From NCBI RefSeq assembly GCF_014649695.1, contig NZ_BMTN01000002.1:620001-684000 (forward strand): a stretch of DNA of 64,000 bases, in the 5' to 3' direction. Below are positions 33,515 to 47,678 of this stretch, piece by piece. This DNA is from Streptomyces kurssanovii (GTDB lineage Bacteria > Actinomycetota > Actinomycetes > Streptomycetales > Streptomycetaceae). Position 1 is the first letter of the stretch. Each line of letters begins with the position of its first letter. The notes beneath the pieces were generated by a model. That model had not been told where the DNA came from. It did no database searches and saw only the letters and a program-made list of their open reading frames with translations. A program made the position numbers and the translations under genes.

Positions 33515-33985
33515 CTACCAGCGGTAGTGCGCGAAGGCCTTGTTGGACTCGGCCATCTTGTGCGTGTCCTCACGCTTCTTGACCGAAGCGCCGAGGCCGT
33601 TGGAGGCGTCGAGCAGTTCGTTCATGAGGCGCTCGGTCATGGTCTTCTCGCGACGGGCGCGGGAGTAACCGACCAGCCAGCGCAGCGCCAGCGTGGAGGC
33701 GCGGCCGGGCTTGACCTCGACCGGGACCTGGTAGGTGGCGCCACCGACACGGCGGGACTTGACCTCGAGCGCCGGCTTGACGTTCTCGAGGGCGCGCTTC
33801 AGCGTGATGACCGGGTCGTTGCCGGTCTTCTCGCGGAGGCCTTCCATGGCGCCGTAGACGATGCGCTCAGCGGTGGAACGCTTGCCGTTGAGCAGAATCT
33901 TGTTGATGAGCGAGGTCACCAGAGGAGAACCGTAAACCGGGTCGATGATGACCGGGCGCTTCGGGGCGGGGCCCTTACGAGGCAT
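33515..33985 (-). CDS. rpsG: 30S ribosomal protein S7
   Basis: Primary binder of the 3' major domain of 16S rRNA and a head organiser; in E. coli it represses the str operon. The 156-residue protein starts [20 protein letters not shown] and contains [14 protein letters not shown] and the C-terminal AFAHYRW. Two bases after the rpsL stop. Confidence 0.98.
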   Translation of the reverse strand: MPRKGPAPKRPVIIDPVYGSPLVTSLINKILLNGKRSTAERIVYGAMEGLREKTGNDPVITLKRALENVKPALEVKSRRVGGATYQVPVEVKPGRASTLALRWLVGYSRARREKTMTERLMNELLDASNGLGASVKKREDTHKMAESNKAFAHYRW

Positions 33986-33987
33986 TC

Positions 33988-34359
33988 TTACTTCTCCTTC
34001 TTGGCGCCGTAGCGGCTGCGGGCCTGCTTGCGGTTCTTGACACCCTGGGTGTCCAGCGAACCGCGGATGATCTTGTAACGAACACCCGGCAGGTCCTTCA
34101 CACGGCCACCACGCACGAGCACGATGGAGTGCTCCTGCAGGTTGTGTCCCTCACCCGGGATGTAGGCCGTGACCTCGATGCCGGAGGTCAGACGCACACG
34201 CGCGACCTTACGCAGGGCCGAGTTCGGCTTCTTCGGGGTGGTCGTGAACACACGCGTGCAGACGCCGCGGCGCTGAGGGGAACCCTCGAGTGCGGGCGTC
34301 TTGTTCTTCTCGACCTTGTCCTGCCGGCCCTTACGGACCAGCTGCTGGATCGTAGGCAC
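33988..34359 (-). CDS. rpsL: 30S ribosomal protein S12
   Basis: Decoding-centre protein and site of streptomycin-resistance mutations. The 123 residues ([20 protein letters not shown]) contain [19 protein letters not shown] (Lys43 region) and [17 protein letters not shown] (Lys88 region), both wild type, predicting streptomycin sensitivity. First gene of the str operon, with a leader of about 190 bases. Confidence 0.98.
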   Translation of the reverse strand: MPTIQQLVRKGRQDKVEKNKTPALEGSPQRRGVCTRVFTTTPKKPNSALRKVARVRLTSGIEVTAYIPGEGHNLQEHSIVLVRGGRVKDLPGVRYKIIRGSLDTQGVKNRKQARSRYGAKKEK

Positions 34360-34545
34360 TACTTCTCCGGTTTCTGTGTGCCGTCAGTGAAGCTAACCTG
34401 GAACGTCGCCGACCCACGCGGTCGGGTGTGTCGAATGCTGCAGACCTCCGCCGCCAGGCGGAAAGAGCGCAGATTGCGGTGGCCGGTATCTGACTCGCCA
34501 TGCGGTTGAAGACACGCACACGAGCCCAGGCACACCCCAGGCACA
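34360..34545 (-). promoter_or_regulatory. 5' leader of the str operon
   Basis: About 185 bases lie between the predicted start site and rpsL. At 34409-34425 is a hairpin (arms CCGACC / GGTCGG around CACGC) followed by GGTGTGTCG, almost identical to one in the rpsJ leader and at a similar distance from the start codon. A CTCTTTCC stretch near 34460-34470 on the minus strand resembles boxA weakly. Confidence 0.5.
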
Positions 34546-34552
34546 AGGTCTG

Positions 34553-34581
34553 AGCGTACCTACCGCATCCACTCCGGTCAA
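34553..34581 (-). promoter_or_regulatory. Promoter for the str operon (rpsL)
   Basis: TTGACC (34576-34581), 17 bases, TACGCT (34553-34558) on the minus strand, facing rpsL. Good principal-sigma match preceded by a T-rich patch. Upstream sequence to 34890 contains no gene that I can support. Confidence 0.6.
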
Positions 34582-34890
34582 AACAAATGCCCCGGGGCCG
34601 GATCCGTACGCGGGACCGGGGCTGTTTTGCGCTGATTTTCAGCCATCTTGACCGTGGTGTCCGGCCCGGCCGAGCCGCCGCCCGTGCGGGTCGTCGGCCA
34701 CCGGGTGGCCGCTCCCCCGGCAGTGGGCGGAAGCCGTCCCACTGAGCCCCTCCAGCCACCCCTGCCGGCGCGCGAGCCCACTCCGCACCGGTAGGCCCGT
34801 CGGCCCGGAGAGCCGTGCCTGGGGCTGTCGCGAACGGTGTTCCCCGCGCCGGGGCTGCGGCCCACGAAGAAGAACACACACAGGCACCAA

Positions 34891-34926
34891 GAAGGGCGGC
34901 CACCCCGCACGGGGTGACCGCCCTTC
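34891..34926 (-). terminator. Terminator after rpoC
   Basis: A 16-bp stem with one mismatch (34891-34906 and 34911-34926, GCAC loop) ends 11 bases beyond the rpoC stop. It closes the rpoBC transcript. Confidence 0.75.
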
Positions 34927-34937
34927 TTCACGACCTA

Positions 34938-38837
<3,900 letters not shown>

Positions 38838-38897
38838 TGTGCGTCAATCCCTCTTTCGGGGTCGTGTCTCAATCATGGTCTGAACGGTCCCGGGGAT

Positions 38898-38927
38898 GGC
38901 GGGGGCTCCTTCGTGGGAGCCCCCGCC
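38898..38927 (-). terminator. Hairpin in the rpoB-rpoC gap
   Basis: A perfect 12-bp stem (38898-38909 and 38916-38927) with a six-base loop just after the rpoB stop. No T tract. It might attenuate or mark processing of the rpoBC message. Confidence 0.55.
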
Positions 38928-38934
38928 AGGCCCG

Positions 38935-41900
38935 TCAGACCTCTTCGACGCTGCTCGGCTCACGCCGGGACAGGTCGATACCGAGCTCCTCCGCGGCGCG
39001 GAAGACGTCCTCGTCCGTGTCGCGCATCTCGATGGACATACCGTCCGAGGAGAGCACCTCCACGTTGAGGCAGAGCGACTGCATTTCCTTGATGAGCACC
39101 TTGAAGGACTCGGGAATGCCGGGCTCGGGGATGTTCTCGCCCTTGACGATGGCCTCGTAGACCTTCACGCGGCCGGTCACGTCGTCGGACTTGATGGTCA
39201 GCAGCTCCTGGAGCGCGTAGGCCGCTCCATAAGCCTCGAGTGCCCACACCTCCATCTCTCCGAACCGCTGGCCACCGAACTGGGCCTTACCACCCAGCGG
39301 CTGCTGGGTGATCATCGAGTACGGACCGGTCGAACGGGCGTGCAGCTTGTCGTCGACCAGGTGGTGGAGCTTGAGGATGTACATGTACCCGATCGAGATC
39401 GGGTCCGGGAACGGCTCGCCGGAGCGGCCGTCGAACAGGTTGGCCTTGCCGGACGACTGGACCAGGCGGTCGCCGTCGCGGTTGGGGATCGTGGCGTCGA
39501 AGAGGCCGGCGATCTCGTCCTCACGCGCACCGTCGAAGACCGGGGTCGCGACGTTGGTGCCGGGAGCGACCTGGTCGGCGCCGATGGCCTGCAGGCGCTG
39601 CGCCCAGTCGTCCGCCAGCCCGGAGACGTCCCAGCCGCGGCTGGCGAGCCAGCCGAGGTGGATCTCCAGGACCTGTCCCGGGTTCATTCGGGACGGGACA
39701 CCCAGCGGGTTGAGGATGATGTCGACCGGGGTGCCGTCCTCCAGGAACGGCATGTCCTCGATCGGCAGGATCTTCGAGATGACGCCCTTGTTGCCGTGAC
39801 GGCCGGCGAGCTTGTCACCGTCGGTGATCTTGCGCTTCTGGGCCACGTAGACGCGGACCAGCTGGTTGACGCCCGGGGGAAGCTCGTCGCCCTCCTCGCG
39901 GTCGAAGACGCGCACACCGATGACCTTGCCGGTCTCGCCGTGCGGCACCTTCAGCGAGGTGTCACGGACCTCACGCGCCTTCTCACCGAAGATCGCGCGG
40001 AGCAGACGCTCCTCCGGGGTCAGCTCGGTCTCGCCCTTGGGCGTGACCTTGCCGACCAGGATGTCGCCGGCGACGACCTCGGCACCGATACGGATGATGC
40101 CGCGCTCGTCGAGGTCCGCGAGGACCTCCTCGGAGACGTTCGGGATGTCCCGGGTGATCTCCTCGGGGCCGAGCTTGGTGTCACGGGCGTCGACCTCGTG
40201 CTCCTCGATGTGGATCGAGGAGAGGACGTCGTCCTGCACGAGGCGCTGCGACAGGATGATCGCGTCCTCGTAGTTGTGACCCTCCCACGGCATGAACGCC
40301 ACGAGCAGGTTCTTGCCGAGCGCCATCTCACCGTTCTCGGTGGCGGGGCCGTCGGCGAGGACCTGGCCCTCGATGACGCGGTCGCCCTCGGAGACGATGA
40401 CCTTCTGGTTCACCGAGGTGCCCTGGTTGGAGCGGGAGAACTTCGCGATGCGGTACGTGGTGTACGTGCCGTCGTCGTTCGCCACGGTGACGTAGTCGGC
40501 CGAGACCTCCTGGATGACACCGTCCTTCTCCGCCTTGATGACGTCGCCGGCGTCCGTGGCACAGCGGTACTCCATGCCGGTGCCGACGAGCGGGGCCTCC
40601 GCCTTGATGAGCGGAACGGCCTGGCGCATCATGTTCGCGCCCATGAGGGCACGGTTGGCGTCGTCGTGCTCGAGGAACGGAATCATGGCGGTCGCCACCG
40701 ACACCATCTGGCGCGGCGAGACGTCCATGTAGTCGACCTCGGTCGGCGGGACGTAGTCGACCTCGCCGCCACGACGGCGGACCAGCACGCGGGCCTCGGT
40801 GAAGCGCAGGTCCTCGGAGAGGGTCGCGTTCGCCTGCGCGATGACGAAGCGGTCCTCCTCGTCGGCGGTCAGGTAGTCGACCTCGTCGGTGACCTGGCCG
40901 TCGGTGACCTTGCGGTACGGGGTCTCGACGAAGCCGAACGCGTTGACCCGGCCGTAGGACGCGAGCGAACCGATCAGACCGATGTTCGGGCCTTCGGGGG
41001 TCTCGATCGGGCACATGCGGCCGTAGTGCGACGGGTGCACGTCACGGACCTCGAAGCCGGCCCGCTCACGCGAGAGACCACCCGGGCCAAGAGCCGACAG
41101 ACGGCGCTTGTGGGTGAGACCCGACAGCGGGTTGTTCTGGTCCATGAACTGCGACAGCTGGCTGGTGCCGAAGAACTCCTTGATGGAGGCGACGACAGGC
41201 CGGATGTTGATCAGCGTCTGCGGGGTGATCGCTTCGACGTCCTGGGTCGTCATGCGCTCACGCACGACGCGCTCCATACGAGCCAGACCCGTGCGGACCT
41301 GGTTCTGGATGAGCTCGCCGACGTTGCGCAGACGGCGGTTGCCGAAGTGGTCGATGTCGTCGGTCTCGACGACGATCTGGGTGCCCGACTCGCCGACCGT
41401 CTCGGTCTCACCGGCGTGCAGCTTGACCAGGTACTTGATGGTGGCGATGACGTCGTCGGTGGTGAGAACGCCGGCGTCCAGCGGCTCGTCCGCGCCGAGC
41501 TTCTTGTTCACCTTGTAGCGGCCGACCTTGGCGAGGTCGTAGCGCTTCGGGTTGAAGTAGAGGTTCTCGAGCAGCGTCTGGGCCGCCTCGCGCGTCGGGG
41601 GCTCGCCCGGACGCAGCTTGCGGTAGATGTCGAGCAGCGCGTCGTCCTGGCCCTGGGTGTGGTCCTTCTCCAGGGTGGCGCGCATGGACTCGTACTCGCC
41701 GAACTCCTCGAGGATCTGCTCGGTGGTCCAGCCGAGCGCCTTGAGCAGGACGGTCACGGACTGCTTGCGCTTGCGGTCGATGCGGACACCGACCATGTCG
41801 CGCTTGTCGATCTCCATCTCCAGCCAGGCACCCCGGGACGGGATGATCTTGGCCGTGAAGATGTCCTTGTCGGACGTCTTGTCGATGTTGGAGTCGAAGT

Positions 41901-42420
41901 AGACACCCGGCGAGCGGACCAGCTGCGACACCACGACACGCTCGGTGCCGTTGATGACGAAGGTGCCCTTGTTGGTCATGAGCGGGAAGTCGCCCATGAA
42001 GACCGTCTGGGACTTGATCTCGCCGGTCTCGTTGTTGGTGAACTCGGCCGTGACGAAGAGCGGGGCCGCGTACGTGAAGTCGCGCTCCTTGCACTCGTCG
42101 ATCGAGTTCTTCGGGGGCTCGAAACGGTGGTCGCGGAAGGTCAGCGACATCGACCCGGAGAAGTCCTCGATCGGCGAGATCTCCTCGAAGATCTCTTCCA
42201 GACCGGACTTGGTGGGGACGTCCTGTCCGCTTTCGAGAGCCGCCTCGACACGAGCCTTCCATGCGGCATTGCCGAGCAGCCAGTCAAAGCTCTCGGTCTG
42301 CAGCGCGAGGAGGTTCGGAACCTCGAGGGGCTCCTTGATCTTTGCAAAGGAGATGCGCAGCGGGGCAGTGCTGGCGCCGTTGTTCGTATTCGCGGTCGAG
42401 GCGTTGCGCGAGGCGGCCAA
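38935..42420 (-). CDS. rpoB: DNA-directed RNA polymerase beta subunit
   Basis: Large catalytic subunit and rifampicin target. The preferred start is TTG 42418-42420, giving 1161 residues ([15 protein letters not shown]), eight bases after GGAAGG; an upstream in-frame GTG at 42450 would add ten residues. The rifampicin cluster [17 protein letters not shown] followed by [15 protein letters not shown] is wild type, predicting sensitivity. Conserved GRHGNKGV and [12 protein letters not shown] motifs are intact. It is separated from rplL by a terminator and has its own promoter about 165 bases upstream. Confidence 0.98.
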   Translation of the reverse strand: MAASRNASTANTNNGASTAPLRISFAKIKEPLEVPNLLALQTESFDWLLGNAAWKARVEAALESGQDVPTKSGLEEIFEEISPIEDFSGSMSLTFRDHRFEPPKNSIDECKERDFTYAAPLFVTAEFTNNETGEIKSQTVFMGDFPLMTNKGTFVINGTERVVVSQLVRSPGVYFDSNIDKTSDKDIFTAKIIPSRGAWLEMEIDKRDMVGVRIDRKRKQSVTVLLKALGWTTEQILEEFGEYESMRATLEKDHTQGQDDALLDIYRKLRPGEPPTREAAQTLLENLYFNPKRYDLAKVGRYKVNKKLGADEPLDAGVLTTDDVIATIKYLVKLHAGETETVGESGTQIVVETDDIDHFGNRRLRNVGELIQNQVRTGLARMERVVRERMTTQDVEAITPQTLINIRPVVASIKEFFGTSQLSQFMDQNNPLSGLTHKRRLSALGPGGLSRERAGFEVRDVHPSHYGRMCPIETPEGPNIGLIGSLASYGRVNAFGFVETPYRKVTDGQVTDEVDYLTADEEDRFVIAQANATLSEDLRFTEARVLVRRRGGEVDYVPPTEVDYMDVSPRQMVSVATAMIPFLEHDDANRALMGANMMRQAVPLIKAEAPLVGTGMEYRCATDAGDVIKAEKDGVIQEVSADYVTVANDDGTYTTYRIAKFSRSNQGTSVNQKVIVSEGDRVIEGQVLADGPATENGEMALGKNLLVAFMPWEGHNYEDAIILSQRLVQDDVLSSIHIEEHEVDARDTKLGPEEITRDIPNVSEEVLADLDERGIIRIGAEVVAGDILVGKVTPKGETELTPEERLLRAIFGEKAREVRDTSLKVPHGETGKVIGVRVFDREEGDELPPGVNQLVRVYVAQKRKITDGDKLAGRHGNKGVISKILPIEDMPFLEDGTPVDIILNPLGVPSRMNPGQVLEIHLGWLASRGWDVSGLADDWAQRLQAIGADQVAPGTNVATPVFDGAREDEIAGLFDATIPNRDGDRLVQSSGKANLFDGRSGEPFPDPISIGYMYILKLHHLVDDKLHARSTGPYSMITQQPLGGKAQFGGQRFGEMEVWALEAYGAAYALQELLTIKSDDVTGRVKVYEAIVKGENIPEPGIPESFKVLIKEMQSLCLNVEVLSSDGMSIEMRDTDEDVFRAAEELGIDLSRREPSSVEEV

Positions 42421-42488
42421 GAGGGGGTCCTTCCGAGGGCTCGGACTCACTACGCGCGTACCGGTCCCATGTTGTGAACGGAGGGAGA

Positions 42489-42505
42489 AACCCCAGCTAG
42501 GGGTT
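42489..42505 (-). promoter_or_regulatory. Small hairpin in the rpoB leader
   Basis: AACCCC and GGGGTT flank AGCTA, about 70 bases before the rpoB start, inside the predicted leader. It may affect read-through or translation; no function can be assigned. Confidence 0.3.
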
Positions 42506-42582
42506 GTTCTTCATCCGAAGCTCAGACACGGGCATGCCCCTGGTGACGGGCAGAGGGCAGCTAACAGGCAGCGCAAAGGGTC

Positions 42583-42611
42583 AGTGTAGCCACTTGGCAC
42601 ACTGATGTCCA
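42583..42611 (-). promoter_or_regulatory. Promoter for rpoBC
   Basis: TGGACA (42606-42611), 17 bases, TACACT (42583-42588) on the minus strand, a near-consensus principal-sigma promoter. It lies in the 550-base rplL-rpoB gap, which otherwise holds the rplL terminator and no gene. Confidence 0.65.
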
Positions 42612-42896
42612 GTGCGGGTTTTCGAGACCCTCGAGACCCTCGTTTTTCTCATCTCCGCGAACCCCATGCGCCGTGAGGCGCACATCGATACTGCCCGTTC
42701 GGTCGTCGATCCATGCCTCGGAACGTGGATCGTTGTGACGACGCGTCCTGAGAATTGCGCGCTGCGTGCGGTTCGTCAAGGCCCCCGCCCCTGAGCTGCT
42801 GCTCCGGGACCCACATCGGCCGCCGTGAGGGGCGCACGGCGAAGATCACCATACTCCCAGGAGGGAGAAGAACAAGGCACCCTCGGCCGGAACGCC

Positions 42897-42930
42897 GAAG
42901 GGCGACCACCCGCTTGGGTGATCGCCCTTC
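42897..42930 (-). terminator. Terminator after rplL
   Basis: A 15-bp stem with one mismatch (42897-42911 and 42916-42930) around GCTT, downstream of rplL. It separates the rplJL and rpoBC units. Confidence 0.7.
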
Positions 42931-42973
42931 AGTGTGTGCGCGTTACAGCGCGGGAGTCAGAAGACTCGCGAGG

Positions 42974-43357
42974 TCACTTGACCTCGACGGAGGCGCCGGC
43001 AGCCTTGAGGGACTCGGCAGCCTTCTCCGCGGCGTCCTTGGCGACCTTCTCGAGGACCGGCTTCGGGGTGCCGTCGACGAGGTCCTTGGCCTCCTTCAGA
43101 CCCAGGGAGGTCAGCTCACGCACGACCTTGATGACCTGGATCTTCTTCTCACCGGCGCCGGTGAGGATGACGTCGAACTCGTCCTGCTCGGCCTCGGCCT
43201 CGGCCGGGGCGGCAGCAGCGCCACCGGCGGCAACGGCGACCGGGGCGGCGGCGGTGACGTCGAACTTCTCCTCGAAGGCCTTCACGAACTCGGAGAGCTC
43301 GATGAGGGTCATCTCCTCGAACTGCGCAAGCAGGTCGTCCTGGGACAGCTTCGCCAT
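42974..43357 (-). CDS. rplL: 50S ribosomal protein L7/L12
   Basis: Stalk protein that recruits and stimulates translation GTPases. The start ATG 43355-43357 ([20 protein letters not shown]) gives 127 residues. An N-terminal dimerisation domain, an Ala-rich hinge and the C-terminal domain ([31 protein letters not shown]) are present. Follows rplJ under the same L10 leader. Confidence 0.98.
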   Translation of the reverse strand: MAKLSQDDLLAQFEEMTLIELSEFVKAFEEKFDVTAAAPVAVAAGGAAAAPAEAEAEQDEFDVILTGAGEKKIQVIKVVRELTSLGLKEAKDLVDGTPKPVLEKVAKDAAEKAAESLKAAGASVEVK

Positions 43358-43466
43358 GATGGCGTCCTTCCACTCATTCGGCAGGTGCCGTGTGTACATG
43401 TGAGGCGGGCGTACGTTCGGCCCGCTGTGACCGTCGCCTCAGGCGGCGGTCAATGCGCGAGCCGAA

Positions 43467-43997
43467 TTACTCGGCACCGCCCTGCTCGGCCTTCTTGGCA
43501 CGAAGCGCCTCCGCGGTGCGGACGAACTTCGAGGGAAGCGCCTGGAAGAGCGCGGCAGCCTGGGACTGCTTGCCCTTCATGGCACCCGCCAGCTTGGCGA
43601 GCAGAACCTCGCGGGACTCGAGGTCCGCAAGCTTCTTGATCTCATCGGCGGACAGCGCCTTGCCATCAAGGACACCGCCCTTGATGATCAGATTCGGGTT
43701 GTCCTTGGCGAAGTCACGAAGACCCTTCGCCGACTCCACCGGGTCACCGGTGATGAAGGCAACCGCCGTCGGACCAGTGAAGTGGTCGTCGAGCGAGTTG
43801 ATCCCGGCCTCGTTGGCCGCAATCTTGGTCAGCGTGTTCTTCACCACGGCGTACTGGGCGTTCTCACCGAGCGAACGGCGCAGCTCCTTGAGCTGAGCCA
43901 CGGTGAGACCCCGGTACTCGGTCAGCACGGCGGCGTTCGAGCTGCGGAACGACTCCGTCAGCTCGGCCACCGCGGCAGCCTTGTCGGGCCTTGCCAT
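43467..43997 (-). CDS. rplJ: 50S ribosomal protein L10
   Basis: Base of the ribosomal stalk; binds L7/L12 dimers and 23S rRNA and, with them, represses its own operon through the leader. ATG 43995-43997 ([20 protein letters not shown]) gives 176 residues. The rRNA-binding N-domain ([19 protein letters not shown]) and a C-terminal helix for L7/L12 binding are seen. An upstream in-frame start is rejected because it lies within the conserved leader. Confidence 0.97.
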   Translation of the reverse strand: MARPDKAAAVAELTESFRSSNAAVLTEYRGLTVAQLKELRRSLGENAQYAVVKNTLTKIAANEAGINSLDDHFTGPTAVAFITGDPVESAKGLRDFAKDNPNLIIKGGVLDGKALSADEIKKLADLESREVLLAKLAGAMKGKQSQAAALFQALPSKFVRTAEALRAKKAEQGGAE

Positions 43998-44212
43998 GAG
44001 CGTCGGCCTCCTTCCGGGTGATGAGGACCGCTCAGAAGGGGCCGAACAAAACGAAACGCCCCGGCGCAGGCGCACGGGGCTGAGCTCGACCGGAATTGCT
44101 TCCGGGAACTTTCCACAGTCACCTGCGCAGGACGTCCGCTACTGAGCGGATCCTTCGGCCACCGGACCCTCGGAAGGAGAGCACGGCAACGACCAGCGGT
44201 CTTTGGCTTCTT
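43998..44212 (-). promoter_or_regulatory. L10 (rplJL) mRNA leader
   Basis: The region between the promoter and rplJ has the features of the bacterial L10 leader: on the minus strand CCGCTGGTCGTTGCCGTG near its 5' end, a GCGGAC...stem segment, then TGCGCAGGTGACTGTGGAA before a GC-rich stem and the AGGAGG RBS. In bacteria L10-L7/L12 binds this element to repress translation. Recognised by eye, without a covariance search. Confidence 0.65.
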
Positions 44213-44216
44213 CGGA

Positions 44217-44246
44217 AGAGTACGCGAACGCAACCCCGCCAGGCAA
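44217..44246 (-). promoter_or_regulatory. Promoter for rplJL
   Basis: TTGCCT (44241-44246), 18 bases, TACTCT (44217-44222) on the minus strand, placed just ahead of the L10 leader and just after the lipoprotein gene. Confidence 0.6.
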
Positions 44247-44262
44247 ATCCGCCGGATTCGCG

Positions 44263-45147
44263 TCAGGCGTCCCCCGCGTCCTTCATCATCTCGGCGAGAT
44301 CGACGGTCTCGGCGGCGGGCGGAGCCGTCACGGTCACGGGCTTGTCGACCGAGAGGATCTTGATGGTGACGTCCATCGGGCCCTCACTCGTCGTGCTGCG
44401 GGTCCGGACCTGCTTGGTCTGGTCGTTCTCGTCGATCCATATGTCCATGGTGAGCTTCTCGACGCCGAGCTCCTCGTACTGCTCGAGGGTCCCTTCACGG
44501 CGCTTCTTGGTCTCCGCGTCCTCGCCGGCCAGGCTCGCGCGCATGGCGTCGAGGGTCAGGGTGCCCGTGTAGTGCGTGGTCTGCACGCCGTCGAGGGTCT
44601 CCTCACCGACCTTCTTGAGGTCCTTGGAGGCGGTGAGCGCCGCGGTGTCCTGGGCGGGGTTCTTGTCGGCCTGGGCGGTCAGCTCGGCCACCGGGTCCTC
44701 GCCGCCGGCCTCCTTGAGGGCCGCGAGATCGAATTTCATCCACGTCTTGCCGGCCTCGAGCGGCTCCCCGCTGTTGAGGTACATCGCCTCGCCGACGAGG
44801 CGGATCTCCACCTCTCCGGCGTCGGCCCCCACGCCGCCCTTCATCCTCATGCTCATGGCCAGCGGCTTCATGGCCATGGAGGCCTGGGCCTCGATGTCGC
44901 CCCCTCCGGGGACGGTGCCGCTCATCGAGTAGCTCAGCGAGGTGAGCTTCTCGTCCTTCTCCGCCGCACGCTTGACCGCGGCGGCCGGGGTGACCTCGAC
45001 GGGCTTGTCCGCGGACGAGGACGCCTGAGCGGACCCGGAGGCCTTGCCGGACGACGCCTTGCCGTCGTCGTCGGTGCACGCCGCCGTGCCGCAGAGCAGT
45101 ACACCGGCCAGGACTATCCCGGCTGTCTTCCGGAGCTTTGTGTTCAC
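44263..45147 (-). CDS. Lipoprotein of LppX/LprAFG-like type
   Basis: A 294-residue lipoprotein with a GTG start (45145-45147). The signal peptide ends at the lipobox TAAC (Cys24), followed by a Ser/Ala-rich linker. The rest resembles the LppX/LprAFG lipid-binding fold: a beta-rich domain with MSMRMKGG...RLVGEAMYLNSG, TWMKFDL and TLDAMRASLAG, and MDIWIDENDQTKQVR. Members in mycobacteria carry lipids across the periplasm; here the role is unknown. It sits between rplA and rplJ. Confidence 0.72.
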   Translation of the reverse strand: MNTKLRKTAGIVLAGVLLCGTAACTDDDGKASSGKASGSAQASSSADKPVEVTPAAAVKRAAEKDEKLTSLSYSMSGTVPGGGDIEAQASMAMKPLAMSMRMKGGVGADAGEVEIRLVGEAMYLNSGEPLEAGKTWMKFDLAALKEAGGEDPVAELTAQADKNPAQDTAALTASKDLKKVGEETLDGVQTTHYTGTLTLDAMRASLAGEDAETKKRREGTLEQYEELGVEKLTMDIWIDENDQTKQVRTRSTTSEGPMDVTIKILSVDKPVTVTAPPAAETVDLAEMMKDAGDA

Positions 45148-45298
45148 GATCCCCCCACGGGATTTTGCTCGCTCTTGATCTTTCCGGACGAGCTTGGCCT
45201 CCCGGCCGACACCATGCCCCGAACAGAGCCGGCCCCCGCGGCTCCAAAGAGCTGCGGGGGCCGGTTCGGACGCGATGCCCGCGACTGCCGTCCAGGGA

Positions 45299-46027
45299 TC
45301 AGACGGCGGCCGGGTCCTCCTCGACGAGGAGGTTGCGGGTGCGGTTGGAGTCCAGCGGGATGCCGGGGCCCATCGTCGTGGTCAGGGTCGCCTTCTTGAT
45401 GTAGCGGCCCTTCGCGGCGGACGGCTTGAGACGGAGGATCTCCTCCAGCGCCGCGGCGTAGTTCTCGACCAGCTTCGTCTCGTCGAAGGAGACCTTGCCG
45501 ATGATGAAGTGCAGGTTCGAGTGCTTGTCGACGCGGAACTCGATCTTGCCGCCCTTGATCTCGTTGACGGCCTTGGCGACGTCCATCGTGACGGTGCCGG
45601 TCTTCGGGTTCGGCATCAGACCACGCGGACCGAGCACCCGGCCGAGGCGGCCGACCTTGCCCATGAGGTCCGGGGTGGCGACGACCGCGTCGAACTCGTT
45701 CAGGCGGTTGCCCTTGGAGATCTCGTCGATCAGTTCGTCGGAGCCGACGATGTCGGCGCCCGCGGCTTCCGCGGCCGCAGCACGGTCACCGGTCGCGAAG
45801 ACCAGGACCCGGGCGGTCTTGCCGGTGCCGTGCGGAAGGTTGACGGTGCCACGGACCATCTGGTCGGCCTTACGCGGGTCAACGCCCAGACGGAAGGCGA
45901 CCTCGACGGTGCCGTCGAACTTGGTGGCGGCGGTGTCCTTGGCGAGACGGACAGCCTCGAGCGGGGCGTAGTTACGCTCCCGGTCGATCTTGGCGTCCGC
46001 AGCGCGGAGAGTCTTGCTGCGCTTCAC
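45299..46027 (-). CDS. rplA: 50S ribosomal protein L1
   Basis: L1-stalk protein that helps E-site tRNA leave; in many bacteria it represses the rplKA operon. The GTG at 46025-46027 ([20 protein letters not shown]) gives 242 residues. The conserved [19 protein letters not shown] and TMGPGIPLD segments are present. It follows rplK by 80 bases. Confidence 0.97.
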   Translation of the reverse strand: MKRSKTLRAADAKIDRERNYAPLEAVRLAKDTAATKFDGTVEVAFRLGVDPRKADQMVRGTVNLPHGTGKTARVLVFATGDRAAAAEAAGADIVGSDELIDEISKGNRLNEFDAVVATPDLMGKVGRLGRVLGPRGLMPNPKTGTVTMDVAKAVNEIKGGKIEFRVDKHSNLHFIIGKVSFDETKLVENYAAALEEILRLKPSAAKGRYIKKATLTTTMGPGIPLDSNRTRNLLVEEDPAAV

Positions 46028-46107
46028 TTCTGCTCCTGATGTGTTGAGCGTGGAGTCGTGGTGCGGACCAGCGCTTGGTCCTACCACTGGGGCTTACGAG
46101 GGGGCTG

Positions 46108-46542
46108 TCAGCCCTCGACCGTGATGCCCATGGAACGGGCGGTGCCGGCAATGATCTTCGACGCGGCGTCGAGGTCATTGGCGTTCAGGTCGGGGAGCTT
46201 GGTCGTGGCGATCTCGCGGACCTGGGCAGCCGTCAGCTTGGCAACCTTGGTCTTGTGCGGCTCGCCGGAGCCCTTGTCCACACCCGCGGCCTTGAGGATC
46301 AGCTTGGCGGCCGGCGGAGTCTTGGTGATGAAGGTGAAGGAACGGTCCTCGTAGACCGTGATCTCCACCGGCACGACCATGCCACGCTGCGACTCGGTCG
46401 CGGCGTTGTAGGCCTTGCAGAACTCCATGATGTTGACGCCGTGCTGACCCAGGGCGGGGCCGACCGGCGGAGCCGGGTTGGCCGCACCGGCCTGGATCTG
46501 GAGCTTGATAAGCCCCGTGACCTTCTTCTTCTTGGGAGGCAT
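46108..46542 (-). CDS. rplK: 50S ribosomal protein L11
   Basis: Binds the GTPase-associated 23S rRNA region; target of thiopeptides such as thiostrepton and needed for RelA activation. The 144 residues begin [20 protein letters not shown] with the Pro-rich thiostrepton-site segment [17 protein letters not shown], wild type. Preceded by a nusG terminator, so it probably has its own promoter. Confidence 0.98.
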
Positions 46543-46645
46543 TGCTCTCTCCGGGTCCTAGTGAGAGTTATCCGCCTGCCACCCGATCATCCGGATGGAG
46601 GCATACCGCACAACGATAACGGGTATCCATGCGCGGCCAAAAACC

Positions 46646-46686
46646 GAGCAGGTCAGACAGCCTGCGAGAGGCGGTCTGACCTGTTC
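46646..46686 (-). terminator. Intrinsic terminator after nusG
   Basis: A stem of 10 perfect base pairs (46649-46658 and 46674-46683), extended by a G-U pair, followed on the minus strand by a T-rich stretch (GTTTTTGG). One of the most canonical terminators in the window. Confidence 0.8.
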
Positions 46687-46709
46687 GGAAACCTGGCGTC
46701 CAGAAGGAA

Positions 46710-47606
46710 CTAGTTCTTCTGGATCTGGTCGAAGCTGAGCTCGACCGGGGTCTCGCGGCCGAAGATCTCGACAAGGCCCTTGACCTTCTTCGAGTCGGCG
46801 TTGATCTCGTTGATCGTGGCCTGCAGCGTCGCGAACGGGCCGTCGGTGACGGTGACCGAGTCGCCGACCTCGAAGTCCAGCACCTGGACCTCGACCTTGC
46901 GGGCCGGAGCCGGCTTGCCCTCGGCCTCCGCGGCCTCGCGGGCGGCCTTCTCCTCGGCCTCCGGGGCGAGCATCTTGACGATCTCGTCCAGGGTCAGCGG
47001 GTACGGGTCGTAGGCGTTGCCGACGAAGCCGGTGACACCGGGGGTGTTACGGACGACGCCCCAGGACTCGTTCGTCAGATCCATGCGGACGAGAACGTAG
47101 CCGGGCAGCTTGTTCTGCCGGACGTTCTTGCGCTCGCCGTTCTTGATCTGGACGATCTCTTCCTCGGGGACCTCGGCCTGGTAGATGAACTCCTCGACGT
47201 TCAGCGAGACGGCACGCTGCTCCAGGTTGGCCTTCACGCGCTTCTCGTAGCCCGCGTAGGTGTGGATCACGTACCACTCGCCGGGGAGGCCTCGGAGCTC
47301 GTCACGGAGGGCGGCGACCGGGTCGACGGGAGCCGCCGGCTCCTCGTCGGCCTCTTCCGCGCTCTCTTCGGGAGCCTCTTCCACGCTCTCCTCAGCGGCC
47401 TCGGCGTCCTCGGAGCCGGCCTCGTCCTCGTCGACGTTCTCGACGTGCAGGGCCTCGTCCTCGGCCGGCTCACCGGCGGCGTCGTCGGCAGCCTCTGCCT
47501 GGTCCGGCTCCTCAGCGTCCGACGCCTCGACGATGTCGAGCTCGTCCTCAGGGGACTCGAAGCTCTCGCCGGAACGGTCGGCGTCGTTCAGGTTCGGGTC
47601 AGACAC
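46710..47606 (-). CDS. nusG: Transcription termination/antitermination protein NusG
   Basis: Couples RNA polymerase to the ribosome and to Rho. GTG 47604-47606 ([15 protein letters not shown]) gives 298 residues. The first ~105 residues are a highly acidic extension rich in Glu, Asp and Ala, typical of actinobacteria. Then come the NGN domain ([20 protein letters not shown]) and the KOW domain ([20 protein letters not shown]). It follows secE by 72 bases. Confidence 0.97.
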   Translation of the reverse strand: MSDPNLNDADRSGESFESPEDELDIVEASDAEEPDQAEAADDAAGEPAEDEALHVENVDEDEAGSEDAEAAEESVEEAPEESAEEADEEPAAPVDPVAALRDELRGLPGEWYVIHTYAGYEKRVKANLEQRAVSLNVEEFIYQAEVPEEEIVQIKNGERKNVRQNKLPGYVLVRMDLTNESWGVVRNTPGVTGFVGNAYDPYPLTLDEIVKMLAPEAEEKAAREAAEAEGKPAPARKVEVQVLDFEVGDSVTVTDGPFATLQATINEINADSKKVKGLVEIFGRETPVELSFDQIQKN

Positions 47607-47678
47607 GATGGCTTCTTCCTGGATACAGATGGGGTGGAACATGCGAAAGGGGCGCCGATTTCCGGCGCCCTCCGCGGA

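Noticed and set aside
38896-42477. 1193-codon plus-strand ORF antisense to rpoB
   Set aside because: Mirror of rpoB codons, rich in His, Leu, Arg and Asp without motifs.
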